Source of the DNA: Cladocopium goreaui
Taxonomy: Eukaryota; Sar; Dinophyceae; Suessiales; Symbiodiniaceae
Length of the DNA: 64,000 nucleotides
Assembly: GCA_947184155.2 (NCBI GenBank)
Contig: CAMXCT020000445.1
Span: 62,001-126,000 of the forward strand
Direction of reading: 5' to 3'
Shown: positions 32,001 to 45,094 of the stretch, one piece after another
Layout of the letters: each line of letters begins with the position of its first letter
Numbering within the stretch: the stretch's first letter is position 1
Position numbers and translations under genes: made by a program
Notes under the pieces: generated by a model
What the model saw: only the letters and a program-made list of their open reading frames with translations
The model's database searches: none
Told to the model about the DNA's origin: nothing

Positions 32001-32664
32001 CTATAAATGACTATAAATGGCCATGTTGGGGACACGAATCTGCCCATCCACCATCGCTGGGGATGCACACCAAGCGAGAGCACAAGACATCGGTGGAGCC
32101 GCGCAACAGGACGGCCTGGCTTGGAGCTGGCTATGACCAGCTGGTTCTCCTTTTCATGACCATCATTTTATAGCTATATAAATGGATTATCCATTGGTTT
32201 ACAAATGGATAGTATATAAATTGGATTGTAAATGGATAGTATATAAATATGGATTATCCATTGGTATACTATCCATTGGTTTATCCAACAATTTTCAACA
32301 TTTTTCATTCAGAAAAAAGAGGATTAATCATCGCCAGCTCACCTTTCCCACCCAGCCTTCACCAGAATTTGCGCCACTGGAAGGCCCATGCTCATCTGGT
32401 CGAAAGCCTGGGGCAGCTCGGAGTTGCACTGGGCATCCAGCGGTGATGGCGATCAAGACATCCATCCAAAGCAAATATGAAAAAATATGGAAAAATATGG
32501 AAAAAATATGGAAAAATATGGAAAAATATGGGAAAATATAGAAAAATATGGAAAAATATGGAAAAACCATAGGTGGCATGACCTATCCCCATCTCCAAGC
32601 TGTAACCTTGGCTTGCCATGGGCCTTGGCTTGCGCCACGATCTTCTCTGCGATGCTGTCCATGC
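26002..32664 (-). CDS. Ala/Gln/Glu-rich coiled-coil protein gene, many small exons
   Basis: Candidate exons, each after an AG|G acceptor: 32664-32624 (GMDSIAEKIVAQAK), 32407-32357, 31724-31689, 31464-31405 (EMSQTEKQLAALKAELEAWQ), 31175 to about 31088 (AKNAEVDAMKSEM), 30692 on (AERIAAGRMAGKM), about 30170-30105, 29969 to about 29893 (VIEEARRKAAMLEKQ), 29663-29634 (EIEKMLAQIK), 28807-28784, 28274-28233 (AAAAADMAKQQAQE), 27899-27837, 26967-26914, 26377-26345 (ARAAAGEAAKK) and 26022-26002 (VQNLAA then TAG). The last ones are whole-codon exons in phase 0. Exons at 27899 and 26967 are near-duplicates. The product should be largely helical. The 5' end is open: membrane exons further right may belong to it. 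I do not recognise the family. Confidence 0.62.
26071..26137. repeat. Small inverted-repeat family 5, partial copy
   Basis: It shares TGGGAAGAATTATCCCATAT and the right end TTTGAAACAACCAACCAG with the fuller copy at 27037. Confidence 0.6.
26711..26819. mobile_element. Palindromic MITE, copy 10
   Basis: Left module is GTTATGTCAAAATAG; the right end carries TTTTTTGTATGTTTACC. It lies in the coiled-coil gene between exons 26967-26914 and 26377-26345. Confidence 0.88.
27037..27136. repeat. Small inverted-repeat family 5 copy
   Basis: 18-bp inverted ends: CCTGGTTGGTGGTTTCAA and TTGAAACCACCAACCAGG-type. Interior contains GGATTATCCCATATAC. About 100 bp. Confidence 0.78.
27606..27712. mobile_element. 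Palindromic MITE, copy 11
   Basis: Left module is GTTATGTCAAAATAG and right module the complement of GTAAACTAACATA. Terminal CCTTCTGG has one change. It lies between coiled-coil exons 27899-27837 and 26967-26914. Confidence 0.88.
28339..28424. mobile_element. Palindromic MITE, copy 12 (left end lost)
   Basis: The interior and a right end with CCAAAGGG remain; the left terminal module is missing. Confidence 0.75.
29457..29560. mobile_element. Palindromic MITE, copy 13
   Basis: Both modules are GTAAACTAACATAGCTA-type with near-perfect arms. Coiled-coil gene intron. Confidence 0.93.
29780..29883. mobile_element. Palindromic MITE, copy 14
   Basis: Both modules are GTAATTTAACATA-type. It is 10 bp from the coiled-coil exon ending near 29893. 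Confidence 0.93.
30838..31066. repeat. Long TA microsatellite
   Basis: About 230 bp of TATATAT/ATATTATA. The Tyr/Ile-rich frames across it are artefacts. Coiled-coil gene intron. Confidence 0.9.
31933..32024. mobile_element. Palindromic MITE, copy 15 (right end lost)
   Basis: Left module is GTAAACGTTTACATAA; the element breaks off after TATAAATGGCCATG. Confidence 0.75.
32468..32572. repeat. GGAAAAATAT tandem repeat
   Basis: About ten 10-11-bp ATATGGAAAA units; Lys/Asn frames and their Phe/Tyr/Pro shadows are artefacts. Confidence 0.85.
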
Positions 32665-32869
32665 CTCGATGGGGATCTGGCGGAGCCAGCAGGTACAAAG
32701 GGAGGTCAAACATCCGGAAAAAAACCATCTGGAATCCGCCGACCCCGCTTGCAGCAGGGGGAGCGCGTCAGAGGAGGAATTACCAGCAGCAAGGGCCAAG
32801 AAGTCATTACAGTCCCACGGTCTCACTTTGCTCTCTGTCGATTTGGCGAGAAGGAAGCAGGCCAAAAGG

Positions 32870-32990
32870 CATTACAAGCAGCAAGGGCAAGAAGCAAGAA
32901 AACAAGAAAGAAGAAGCAAGAAGCAAGAAGCAATTACAGGCAACAAGCGGCGAAGAAGCAAGAAACAAGAAGCCAGGAAGCAACACGCGG
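32870..32990. repeat. GCAAGAA-rich tandem repeat
   Basis: Purine-rich AAGCAAGAAG units lead into the GC-rich minisatellite. Confidence 0.7.
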
Positions 32991-33039
32991 CTGGAAGACA
33001 GGTCCGAGAGCTAGTTTTGTTGTCGATTCAGACAGCACC

Positions 33040-34640
33040 GTTAGGCAGGCGGCTGGAAGACAGCTCAGAGAGCTAGTTTTCTTGTAGGTTCAGAAAGCAA
33101 CGTTAGGCAGTGGCGGCCGTGGCCCGCAGGCCCGGTCCGTCCCTCAGCGCCCTGCTGTTTCGCTAGTTTTCTTGTAGGTTCAGAAAGCAACGTTAGGCAG
33201 TGGCGGCCGTTCAGACAGCTAGGTTTCTTGTAGGTGCAGAAAGCAACGTTAGGCAGTGGCGGCCGTGGCCCGCAGGCCCGGTCCGTCCCTCAGGGCCCTG
33301 CTGTTTGGCTGTGGCGCAGGCGCCGTTTTGGGTCAGACAGCTAGTTTTTTTGTAGGTTCAGAAAGCAACGTTAGGCAGTGGCGGCCGTGGCCCGCAGGCC
33401 CGGTCCGTCCCTCAGAGCCCTGCTGTTTGGCTGTGGCGCAGGCGCCGTTTTGGGTCAGACAGCTAGTTTTCTTGAGGTTCAGAAAGCAACGTTAGGCAGT
33501 GGCGGCCGTGGCCCGCAGGCCCAGTCCGTCCCTCAGGGCCATGCTGTTTGGCTGTGGCGCAGGCGCCGTTTTGGGTCAGACAGCTAGTTTTCTTGTATAG
33601 GTTCAGAAAGCAACGTTAGGCAGTGGCGGCCGTGGCCCGCAGGCCCGGTCCGTCCCTCAGGGCCCTGCTGTTTGGCTGTGGCGCAGGCGCCGACAGCTAG
33701 TCCGCCGACCCCTGCCGCCAGCAGGGGGAGCGCGTCAGAGGAGGCCTTACTAGCAACAAGGGGCGCAAAGGAAACTTCGCAGGCCCGGTCCTCAGGGGGT
33801 GTGCTGTTTGGCTGTGGCGGAGGCGCCGTTTGAGGTCAGAGCGCCGTTTGAGGTCAGACAGCTAGTTTTCGTGTAGGTTCAGAAAGCAACGTTAGGCAGT
33901 GGGGGCCGTGGCCCGCAGGCCTCGTCCGTCCCTCAGGGCCCTGCTGTTTGGCTGTGGCGGAGGCGCCGTTTTAGAGCGACGTTAGGCAGTGGGGGCCGTG
34001 GCCCGCAGGCCCGGTCCGTCCTTCAGGGCCCTGTTGTTTCGCTGTGGCGAGGGCGACGTTTTTGAGCCCCGGGCCGTCCCTCAGGGCCCTGCTGTTTGGC
34101 TGTGGCGGAGGCGTCGTTTTAGGTCAGACAGCTAGTTTTCTTGTCGGTTCAGAAAGCGACGTTAGGTAGTGGGGGCCGTGGCCCGCAGGCCCGGTCCGTC
34201 CTGGCGAGGGCGCCGTTTTTGAGCCTTGGCGGGGCCGTCCCTCAGGGCCCTGCTGTTTGGCTGTGGCGGAGGCGCCGTTTTAGGTCAGACAGCTAGTTTT
34301 CTTGTCGGTTCAGAAAGCGACGTTAGGCAGTGGGGGCCGTGGCCCGCAGGCCCGGTCCGTCCCTCACGGCCCTGCTGTCTCGCTGTGGCGAGGGCGCCGT
34401 TTTTGAGCCTGGGCGGCTGGAAGACAGCTAGTTTTCTTGTGGGTTCAGAAAGCGACGTTAGGCAGTGGGGGCCGTGGCCCGCAGGCCCCGTCCGTCCCTC
34501 AGGGCCTTGGCTGTGGCGGAGGCGCCGTTTTAGGTCAGACAGCTAGTTTTCTTGTATATAGGTTCAGAAAGCAACGTTAGGCAGTGGTGGCCGTGGCCCG
34601 CAGGCCCGGTCCGTCCCTCAGGGCCCTGCTGTTTCGCTTC
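33040..34640. repeat. GC-rich minisatellite, unit about 120 bp
   Basis: More than ten copies of a unit with CAGAAAGCAACGTTAGGCAG, GGCCGTGGCCCGCAGGCC, TCCGTCCCTCAGGGCCCTGC and GACAGCTAGTTTTCTTGT. Units differ in length and point changes, and some are truncated. Frames reading PWPAGPVRPS repeats are by-products. Confidence 0.92.
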
Positions 34641-34910
34641 CTAGTTGCACTAAATGTACTAACCATTCATTATATTCCCATTATTTTTGCTGGTTGGATT
34701 CCATATGGCCCACCGACACTGCGTCGCGATGCCACCATACATCCGCTATGCTGACTTCGAGGCCAGGTTCGGTGTATAGAGACAGACACCCAAGATATAG
34801 AAATATGTGTTCTGCTTTTGGGAGGGCCTAATTGATATGGATTTGCAAGCAAAAATGCTAGAAAATAGGGGGGAGGGAGGGAGAGAGAGAGAGAGAGAGA
34901 CAAATCTATA
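34641..34910. other. Unique insert between minisatellite blocks, ending in a GA microsatellite
   Basis: Non-repetitive AT-richer sequence ends in a GGGAGGGAGAGAGAGA tract at about 34870-34902. No gene is supported. Confidence 0.6.
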
Positions 34911-35250
34911 GATATCCGCCGACCCCTGCCACCAGCAGGGGGAGCGCGTCACAGGACGCCTTACTAGCAACAAGGGGCGAAAAGAGAAAATTCGCAGGCT
35001 CGGTCCTCAGGGCCCTGCTGTTTGGCTGTGGCGGAGGCGCCGTTTGAGGTCAGAGCGCCGTTTGAGGTCAGACAGCTAGTTTTCGTGTAGGTTCAGAAAG
35101 CAACGTTAGGCAGTGGGGGCCGTGGCCCGCAGGCCTCGTCCGTCCCTCAGGGCCCTGCTGTTTGGCTGTGGCGGAGGCGCCGTTTTAGAGCGACGTTAGG
35201 CAGTGGGGGCCGTGGCCCGCAGGCCCGGTCCGTCCTTCAGGGCCTTCCTG
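34911..35250. repeat. Second minisatellite block, a copy of 33694-34045
   Basis: About 340 bp starting CCGCCGACCCCTGCC repeats the order of 33694-34045, including the doubled GCGCCGTTTGAGGTCAGA. This is a segmental duplication within the array. Confidence 0.88.
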
Positions 35251-35758
35251 TTTCGGCTGCTTGGCCCGGAGCTTCTCTTGGTGCATCTCACTCCCCTCCG
35301 GTGTCCAGGGGTCGGCGGCAGAGGGCGTAGCCCTTTAATTACATTGCAGGGATTCCCACAATGGATGATGGTAATCCCATGTAATCCCCAAATATCCCCA
35401 ATCTCTTGGGCAGAAAAGGGCCCCCTAAAAAAAACATCAACCAACAGTGGTTTAGCAGCCACTGCACGACTCTGCTCTATCCACCTCCATCGTCTGGAAA
35501 ACACCTCCACCCAGGACCCACAATGAGATGCACCGTGACACCCTGTGGTCTGGACCTGGGACCTGGGTTTCGGACTCAAAGACGTCTCAGAGATCCAGCA
35601 GAAGACGGTCATCACCTGAGTACTCCAGATGAAGTTTGGATGAAAAAATGGGGGAATTCCAGAAATTCACAGCTCTTTCCAGACCGCATACCGTTGAGGC
35701 CGATCTCTGAATCCAAAGACCAGAAGTGGCTGCAACCCACACTCCATTCTTTCTAGAC

Positions 35759-38700
35759 TGAACAGCCATCTGCGCCCAAGCGACGTTGCCAAAGAAGAAG
35801 AGCAAGGCCTGGATACAGGAAGAAAATCCACTCAACCAATGATGGAGACAACTTTTTCTCTTACATTCCTGTTGGCGAGATCCAGCATTTGGGTCTGTCT
35901 GAACATAGGGTACCCCAAAATTTGACGCTTGATCATCATTGTCCGAATTCAATCGCAATTTTATGGGGTTAATCCACCACTTCCAGACACACCCCGTGAC
36001 ATTATATCAAGTTGACTATATCCCGTGATATCTGCACCATATTTCTATTCTGGTTATAGGTCCTCATTTTTGTTGGTAAAACACGTCCGAAAGTAGAGGC
36101 AGCCGCAAAATTGAATCATCATGTTCCATCCCTTTTCCAGCATTCACCATATTCTATGGATTTCATAGAATCATGGTCCATAAATGTCCATAAATGTCCA
36201 TAAATACATAGATTTTTCCATAAAATTCCATAAATACATAGATTTTTATATGTTTTTCCATGATTTTTATCTCCCCATTTTTTCCACAGCAAAAATTGCC
36301 CCGCGCACCAAGAGGATGGAGACTTTGGCGGCGCAGGCGGTGACCCAGGCGGCACAGTAGCTGGGCTCACCCTGGCGGATTTAGACATTTTGAGGGATCA
36401 ATTCTGGAACAGTATGAAACACTAGATATTTGAGACTATGAAACACTAGATACTTGAGGATATTTGAGGATATTTGAGGATAATGAGGATAATGAGGTGG
36501 AACAGTATGAAACACTAGATATTTGAGGATAATGAGGGTCAAAACCTTGGCTATATCATGGCTATATCATGCATAGATCATAGATATTTGAGGATAGTGG
36601 GTCAAAACCAATAGTACCCCTTTTTTGTTCACATCAAAATAGCTGGGATTTATGGATGTGAATAACCCTCTAAAAATGGTATTAATAGGTATTGATTCAT
36701 AGCCATTTGAGGATAATGAGGATACTTGAGGATAATGAGGATACTTGAGGAAATTCTGGCGGTTCAATTATACAATTTATGGTCGTTTCAAATAGAATAT
36801 CCAGTTCTGGCGGTCAGTTTTCTCTAGCCGTTTGAAGTTGAATGTAAGAATATCGTGGTAAAACTTGGTAGTCCTTTGAACATGTTTGAATCAGGCGTTT
36901 TGTGGATCTGCCAGCTATGCTATGTGACTTAAAAACTGCAAAAACAGGCGAATCATGACACTCTGCATGGGACCCGATTCGTTGGGGGACTTTGAACCAG
37001 AACCAATGGATTGGCATTGAGACCCTGGCAGCTGCTGCTGGATGGAACGCCACCACACCAGGCACCTTGGCTGCTGTGAGCATTGAGTTCCATGCAGTTC
37101 CAGGATCCAAATGGCTCAACAACCCCAACAATCACCCAACACCAACCAATGAGATCATCAGTTTCACAACCATCCAACAAAATCCAAGACCACTCCCAGG
37201 CTCCCAACCCCCAAACTGAGATGTGGCACGAAGAGGTAGCCGAAATACAGCCACAAGTTCCAGAAGGTGGTCAAGACCCACAGCAAGGTGCCGAAGCCCA
37301 CAATGTGAGAGAAGACGTTCACCCGTGTCCTGCCAGGGAAATTTCACCGAAAGCTGCTTGAGCTTCACGCTTGTCTGGAGACTATCTGGTGGAGTAATGA
37401 TGTGCAAAAATACTTGTCACCTCGATCACGATCCCAAGTGGGGATTAAAGTTAGACGGAATTACCTGCAAGTCAGAGAGGTGGCTCAAACTTGACAGGGT
37501 TCTCTAACACATAGCTCCTCTCTTCAAAAGCAAAATTCAAAATATACTCCCATCAAACCTGCTAGTCAAAACCCAAACCCACCCGTGATTTCCCAGTCGA
37601 ACCGTCGTTGGTGAAGTCCCTCATACAAACATCGAAATCATCAAAGTTTCTCGTGGCAATTGATAGAACCAACAGCATCCAACAGCCAACAATAACCACC
37701 ACCAGTAGATCCAGTGGATCTGGGCATTCTGGGCATGGCTCAAGCGGCTCAAGGGAGCCACAGCCCCTCCTGGCTTCGCAGGCCAAGGCGTGTTGCAAGG
37801 TGCTGGCGTAGACTGAGGCGAGAGCCGTAGGGCCGTGGTGGTTGGAGGATTGGGGAAAGAAGCCACCAAAATCTTTGAGATACGGTGGATGGAAGAAATC
37901 CTGCACCAGTTAATAGGTGGTTTATCCCATTATTCATAGGGTTTTAACCATCCAAGGTGGTGCAGGATTTCTTCCATCCACAGTATATTTCAACTTGGGA
38001 GAAGTCATGCATTGATATGGGTTAATCACTATTCCATTTTCATTGTAACATTCATTTAGAGGTATTGTGTTGTAAAAGGCAGTCGAAGGCAGTTTGATTT
38101 GGATAGAAACGGCAATTTGGGGATACAATCAAAAACATGGGTAGATAGAACCAATCAATTGGGACAGAACTGGTTGCTTCCCAAAAAGACATGCTGCAAA
38201 ACATAGCAACCATCAAGCTTGAGTTGCTGCTAGCTTGCACAGCCACAGCAAAAGCATGTGCTTTCGACAACTTTGGACTGCAATCTGATCTACGTGCTTG
38301 TTGATCTTGTTGCAGGCACAAACAAGTCCAAAAAACAACAGCTTTGTTAAATCTTGTTACCCTCTGGTAATTTAACGTAGCTATTGAAAATCACCATTTA
38401 TAGTGGATTTTCCCATTGAAAATGGTGATTTTCCATAGTTATGTTAGTTTACCAGAGGGTAATCTTCTTCTTGGGATGTTCCCCCATCAACCAATGCATG
38501 GCTCCAGCTGCACCGCCCCTGGGTCCCCTGGGTGCTGCCGACAGATGAAGAGTTCCTTCAACTCCTCGAGGCCTGTGTTGCTGGGCTGCGCTGTGGCCTG
38601 GCACTGATGCTGGAAGTTGCTGCGAGGGAAAGGTCGTTGGAGGCTTTGCCCCATATGTTGAGGTGATTGTAAAATTGTAATGATACTTGGTTTGATAAAG

Positions 38701-41700
38701 CCATACAAAGCCTATATCCATCTATATCCTTAATCGAAACTAATTTGATGATTTGGAATTAATCATGTCAACAAATTCCGCAGAAATTTCAGTTCCAGTC
38801 GGATGAAACATGGTTATCCGATGTTATCCGCAGCTGCCTCCGCCAATTTCACCTTCATCTCATCGTTCTTGCGCCGAATCTCCGCCTGGTTATGTGTCGA
38901 TGATGATGACATTTGGCAGTGGGATGAACCCAGGATTCCAGGAGGTTTTCATAGTCATCTTGATGTGTCACAATGGCCAATTCCTCCCAATTCTAATGCG
39001 GTTTTTTTTTCATGATCAACTAATCAACTAATCAACTAATCTGGATTTTGGAGTACCTATTTTGGGAGAAACTCAGATCATCTCATACCTGCTGAGATGA
39101 TAAACACCTGGGTGACCAAAAGGATTCCCGTGCGCTGCCCGCAGCACCTTGGCGTACATGCACTGGGCCACCTGTGTGCAATTGGTTAAGAATTGGATTT
39201 GGGTCGCGTTCCCAGGAATGAGCAGTTGGAAATGTTGAACTTGCCCTATATCCATCTTTCCCATATCTGTTGGAATGAGCAGTTAGTCTATATCCAATAT
39301 CTGTTCTTTTCCCATCTTTTCCCACTCCTACCATGATTTGCTGGTCATTTGCAATCAGTTTACGTCCAAATCTACAAACTCTACAGGTGGATGGATCAAG
39401 AAATCCATAGAAATCCTATTCCCCCAGCAGGATGATGTCATGGAAAAAACCCTGCAGGAAACCCATCGTTTAGCCATGGGAAAAAATTCATGGCCTGCAG
39501 CAGTCGCGCCAAGGCCACTAAGCCGGCGATGACGCCCACGGAGCGAGCCCAAAGCCTCCATGGCGGCTTTGAGAACTTCAGTCAAATTGGGAAAACATCG
39601 TGACTTATAAATATGTATATATATATAATTATATAATATATAATATTATATATATATATATCATATCATATAAACTTTTGTAAAGTTATAGATAAGTTTC
39701 CATGAAGTTAGATTACATGATCTTCCCACCTTGGGAGGCATCATCACAACTTGAGACTCCGGTTGACATAGCGAAACACTCAGATCATGTGGTTGGTATC
39801 AGGATCAGCCAGGGCAACAAATGGCATTTCTATACTTGCAGGAGAGGTAGGTTGTACACCTGGAATTGATCATCGTGTTTCTAATCTAAGGCTTCATTTC
39901 GGGCATCAACTTAAATGTTTCCAGCCTGTTGGGTTTAGAAACTCTTCGAAGACAAGGATTTCACCCCCATCCTGAAGCCCCAATTGGCATGTGGTGCCAA
40001 CCTCAAGCCAGGGATGGAGGCACATGGATGATCTTGATCTGCATACCTGGCCGCATAGCATGGGACCATGGGACGCCTCGAGAAACCGACCGCTTCGAGA
40101 AACATGCCGCAGCGTACTCGGAGTAGCCCGCAACGCACAAGACGGGAATCAGCACCAGCACGACTTGAAGCAAATGACCTGCTGGCAACATACCCTCTGG
40201 TAATTTAACATAGCTATTGAAAATGGCCACCTTTATAGTGGGTTTTCCCATTAAAAATGGTGATTTTCCATAGTTATGTTAGTTTACCAGAGGGTAGGCA
40301 CTTGGTCAAAGATGTGGATTTCCCAAGAAATGATGGATGTATTCGCCAGAGGTCCGATGAAGAACCCGGGGCTGCGACAGACTATTTTGAAGTTGAGGTT
40401 GACCTCAGAAAAAAGAAGCTTGAAACCAACGAAGCCTTTCTTCCATTGACCAAAAAGAGAGACTTGTCTGCTTGCTCCTAGTGGAAGAAACTGTTGTTGA
40501 GAATGAACGCATCCGTGTATTGTGAATGCCAATCCAGAATAGTTCCTGCTTTGTGAAACACTCATCATGCTTCACTGCGTTTCATGTGCCATTCACCTGC
40601 TTTTGCTCGTTGCCTGTGATTCTATCACGCCTGAAGCACATCGCTGGATAGACATACATCACACAACGGTGTCTTAAAATGGGTAGCGGATGACTTCCAG
40701 TTCCAACCCATCCTCAAAATATTAATCATTAAGGGTATCATCATCCCAATCATGATCGAAAGCAAAGCCTGTTTCAAACTACCAACAAAATAGCCCTGGA
40801 TTTCCCATGTCAAATGAATTTCGCGACCCACTAAGGTCCTTACTGGCACCAGCAGACCCGCCAACAACACCGAAATAGGCGGCATGTTGGCGGACAGGGC
40901 TGCGTCCTTGGGACCCGTCATTACAACGTCGTCGTGGCAGTGGTGAATGGGGGTCAAAATTCAATTTCACTTCTAGGTGTAGTCAATAACCTACCAAGGG
41001 AAATTCGGGTGAAAGTGCTGCATCTTGGCGGCCCCGACTTCATCTAAGAGCACCATGAACTCCTCGCACCAGGATGACCACACAGTGGTTCAGGCCACAC
41101 TTGAACCCTTCATCGTAGGCATAGAGTGCACGATACAAAGTGCTTTAATGATGTTTGGCATGCAGAATTCCTGTATGCCTTTGAATGTGTTCTCCAAGCA
41201 TGCAGATTCATATTCTTCACACAAACAGCATCAACAAAGTGGATAGGAGGCAACTTTGACCTCAAACATTCGACCTGCAGTTGGCATTTTTTTGTGGTGG
41301 TTTCCCCACCACCAAGGACTCCTCGAGCTGGAGGGACTGGGCTACAGATCCAACAGTGTCCGTCAACTCGGTCATGACCAAGGCCTGCCATCGAGTCAGG
41401 GCATTGTCGCAGCTTCAAAGACGTCACCAAGCAAGAAATTGCAAAGCAAACTGAAACCTGAGCAAACTGGTTCCAAGTTGATGCTTATGAATAAGGGGGT
41501 TCACCCACATTCCATGTTTCTTGGCTGGTCATTCCAATTATTAAGTGGTTCATCCTACTTAGTAAGTGACTTTAACCCCAGGAAAAAGTGCATATTTCCA
41601 TGTTTCTTGGCTGGTGATAGGGATTAACCATGATTAAGCCTATACTTATCCTAACCTTCTCCCATTTTGTTCGCTGGCACCTTGGCTTTGGTGGTCAGGG

Positions 41701-44700
41701 AACTCACCTTGTCGCTCAGGATGCTGGCTACCTGGCCATTGCAGAGGCTTTTGGATCCAAATTCCCAAGCCATCTAACGAGTTCAATACGTACACCATAA
41801 ATCCAGCAGTTTTTGTAGCTATGAAAAACTAACTAATCGTGTTTGTTGGGTATAGCCACAAAATCAACACTTATTTTAGCTACAAACCAACTTAACTAGT
41901 TTAAATCAAGTATAAATCCACATGTTTGTTGGTTGAACTTCCATTTTCCTTCATTTTCTATTGGTAAATCATGGTAAATCCTCCATTCTCCGATCGGTTT
42001 TTGGTCCCGAGACTGCGCCTGGACTCCCTTGGCGACCTTGGGTGCCATGCTTTGAGCTCCACGCTGCAGCAGCTTCCGCACCAAGTCCTGCCCAGCAGGT
42101 GTTTTTTGATGACGTGAATAACGACAGATTATAAACATTCTGTAGGAAATACTATAGTAAATGTAGAGAAGTATAGTATCTATACTGTCCAATTGATATT
42201 TTATATATATACCCACACATATTTTCTAAACATGTATCCAAAGAAATACCTGATTAAGCATATTTAGAATTCAACTCATCTTTCGAATAGTATCATTCCG
42301 CGTCATTATGAACATGATATAATTCCTCCAACATTCTGATACACTATGGCAATAATTCGACGATCATCCTACTCACCGTCGTGATAGCGATCATCGAAGC
42401 AGCAGTTACCCTCTTGGCTCCTCGTACTCTTCGAGTGCAGGTCCCAGGTTTTTGGGTTCCTGCTGAAAAATTCATGGTGAGCCACGAACTGGGCACCAAG
42501 ACATTGGGCAAATAAACCTATGGGTTCTGTCTGAAACTCGTGTTCTTTCCAAATTTCATGGGTGAATCACCATGTTTCCTAGCAAAACTGCCATAACTTG
42601 GGGGGTACAATCCATTTTAAGACACGCCCAAATATCATCAAATGTCATACTACTGGTTATTATCCAATTATTTCTCCATAAATGACCAGCGATAAGTTGC
42701 AAAATATATATATATAATCCTGAAATTACCAAGCATTTAAGATACAATTGTCCATACATGACCAACCATTTGCAGTATATACTACCCTCTGGTAATTTAA
42801 CGTAACTATGGAAAGATCCACCATGTTTAATGGGAAAACTCACTATAAATGGCCATTTTCAATAGCTATTTTGACATAACCAGAGGGTATCCCATTTATG
42901 GCTCCACTTCTTATTGGTTGGCTACAAAAAATCCCGATCAAGTCCAGCCATGTCCAGCCCGGAGCCTCGGCGACTGCTTCCTGAGACGATCGGCACAAAA
43001 GCTTGCGCACCCATTGGAAAAATTGCAGTTTCAATGGGAAAACCAATGGGAAAACAATGGGAAAACAATGGGAAAACATGATGATAATGCAGAAACCCAT
43101 TGGATGATAATATGGACACCTCTATTTTTTGTGATCTTCACATCAAATTCACATTTACCCTCTGGTAAACTAACATAGCTATGGAAAATCACCATTTTTA
43201 ATGGGAAAATCCACTATTAATGGCCAGTTTCAATAGCTATTTTGACATAACCAGAGGGTATCAACTTTTTCTTTGTACTTGGCATGGACCTGCAGTGGCC
43301 GTTGGGCCCAGGAGATGGTAGAGCATTTGGAAAAACTTTTGACTACGATGCATTGGTCAATTCCAACGGCTGAGATGCTTCCCAAACTGTTCCCTCATGG
43401 CAGTGTGTCAAAACCAATAGTACCCCTGTAGTTCACATCAAAATAGCTGGGATTTATGGATGTTCATCCCATTAAAATGGTATTTTCATAGGTATTGATC
43501 CATACCCACATGTTCCCAGCAAGTCTTTTCAAAAGGCTGGGATGCCCTCACCGGCTCTGGAGCTGGCTCAGAGATTTCGGCCGTCTCAAGGCCCTCCTTC
43601 ATCTCTTTCCTCACAATGCGGTGATAGACTTCAACAGATTTATGCCAAAATGACCCATTCAGAGAGGTTCATATTTGGGAAGCACAGGTATCATGGCTAG
43701 ACTTGCACAACCCACAGAAAGAAGATATTTGTAGACTTGTATCATCGATTTTCAAATGGCCAAAAATTGACACATGGACTCACCAAATCAAGGTTTATGC
43801 CCAAGAATGAACATTTCACCAATAGTCGTTTGAACGAAACAAGAACGAAACCGACCCCGAGACCCCCGACACTTCGGAGGTTGGTGTAGAGGTGTAGAAG
43901 AAAATCAGGGAGGCCACTAGGGCGATGCCACCTGGAGAAGCGGTGCCATTGAATTGAAATGAAAACACACACACACAAATAGGGCTATCCCAACTGGTTG
44001 GTGGTTAATAATGGTTAACTAACTGGTTAATAATGGTTAATAATGGTTAATTCTTATCACTATGGTGCCATTGTGGATGGTTTAATCGCTCTATCATTCC
44101 TGTTTGGTCGAAGCAAATCTCCGAGCAGGAAAATGTGAATTCAAGTTGAAGTGTCAGGGAAGTGAGAGGATGTTTCCGTTGTGGTTTCTGAGACAAAACT
44201 ACATCACTCATTGAAAAGGTCTAGCCGAGTCTAGCCCTGTGTGTGTGTGTATAAACTCGATGATCCTTTGAACAATGAGTCCGTAGCAAAAAAGTGATCG
44301 GGTGATCTCCCAACGAAGCAGCTGCATCCCAAATCTGGCATCCAAAAGTGTCGCCCCCTTTCTCTCACTGTTCCCCATCGAGCCACACATCACCGCGCAG
44401 ACATAGAGCTGGACGCGCAAGGTGGGCGATGCCTGCGGCCAAAAAGGTGCGGCCAGCTGCTTTTGCTGGGTCCAAACATGGGTAAAGTACATGTTGTTGA
44501 CCAAATATAATTATTGTATATATAGGCTCGTCCCACCTCCTGGAACTACATACGATGGGGTGGGGGGGGGGGTGGGATGTTAACGTTCATGTGAACTTGC
44601 AGAAGCAGTTGATGCTACGCACACGGGGGTGGGGGGGGGGGGTGATGGGGTGGGATGTTAACGTTCATGTGAACTTGCAGAAGCAGTTGATGCTACGCAC

Positions 44701-44775
44701 ACGCGGGGTGGGGGGGGGATGGGGTGGGATGTTAACGTTCATGTGAACTTGCAGATGATGATGATATAATGCTGC

Positions 44776-44806
<31 letters not shown>

Positions 44807-45052
44807 TGATATGGATGATATGATGATATGGATGCTATGGATGATATGATGGATATGGATGATATGGATGATATGGATGATATGGATATGATATATGGAT
44901 GGATGATATATATGATATGGATGATATGGATGATATGGATGATATGGATGATATGGATGAAGTGGATGAAGTGGACGATGTGGACGATGTGGACGATGTG
45001 GACGATGTGGACGATGTGGACGATGTGGATGATGTGGATGATGTGGATGATG

Positions 45053-45094
<42 letters not shown>

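Noticed and set aside
33256-34546. ORFs with PWPAGPVRPS repeats
   Set aside because: Minisatellite unit read in one phase; different units fall in different frames.
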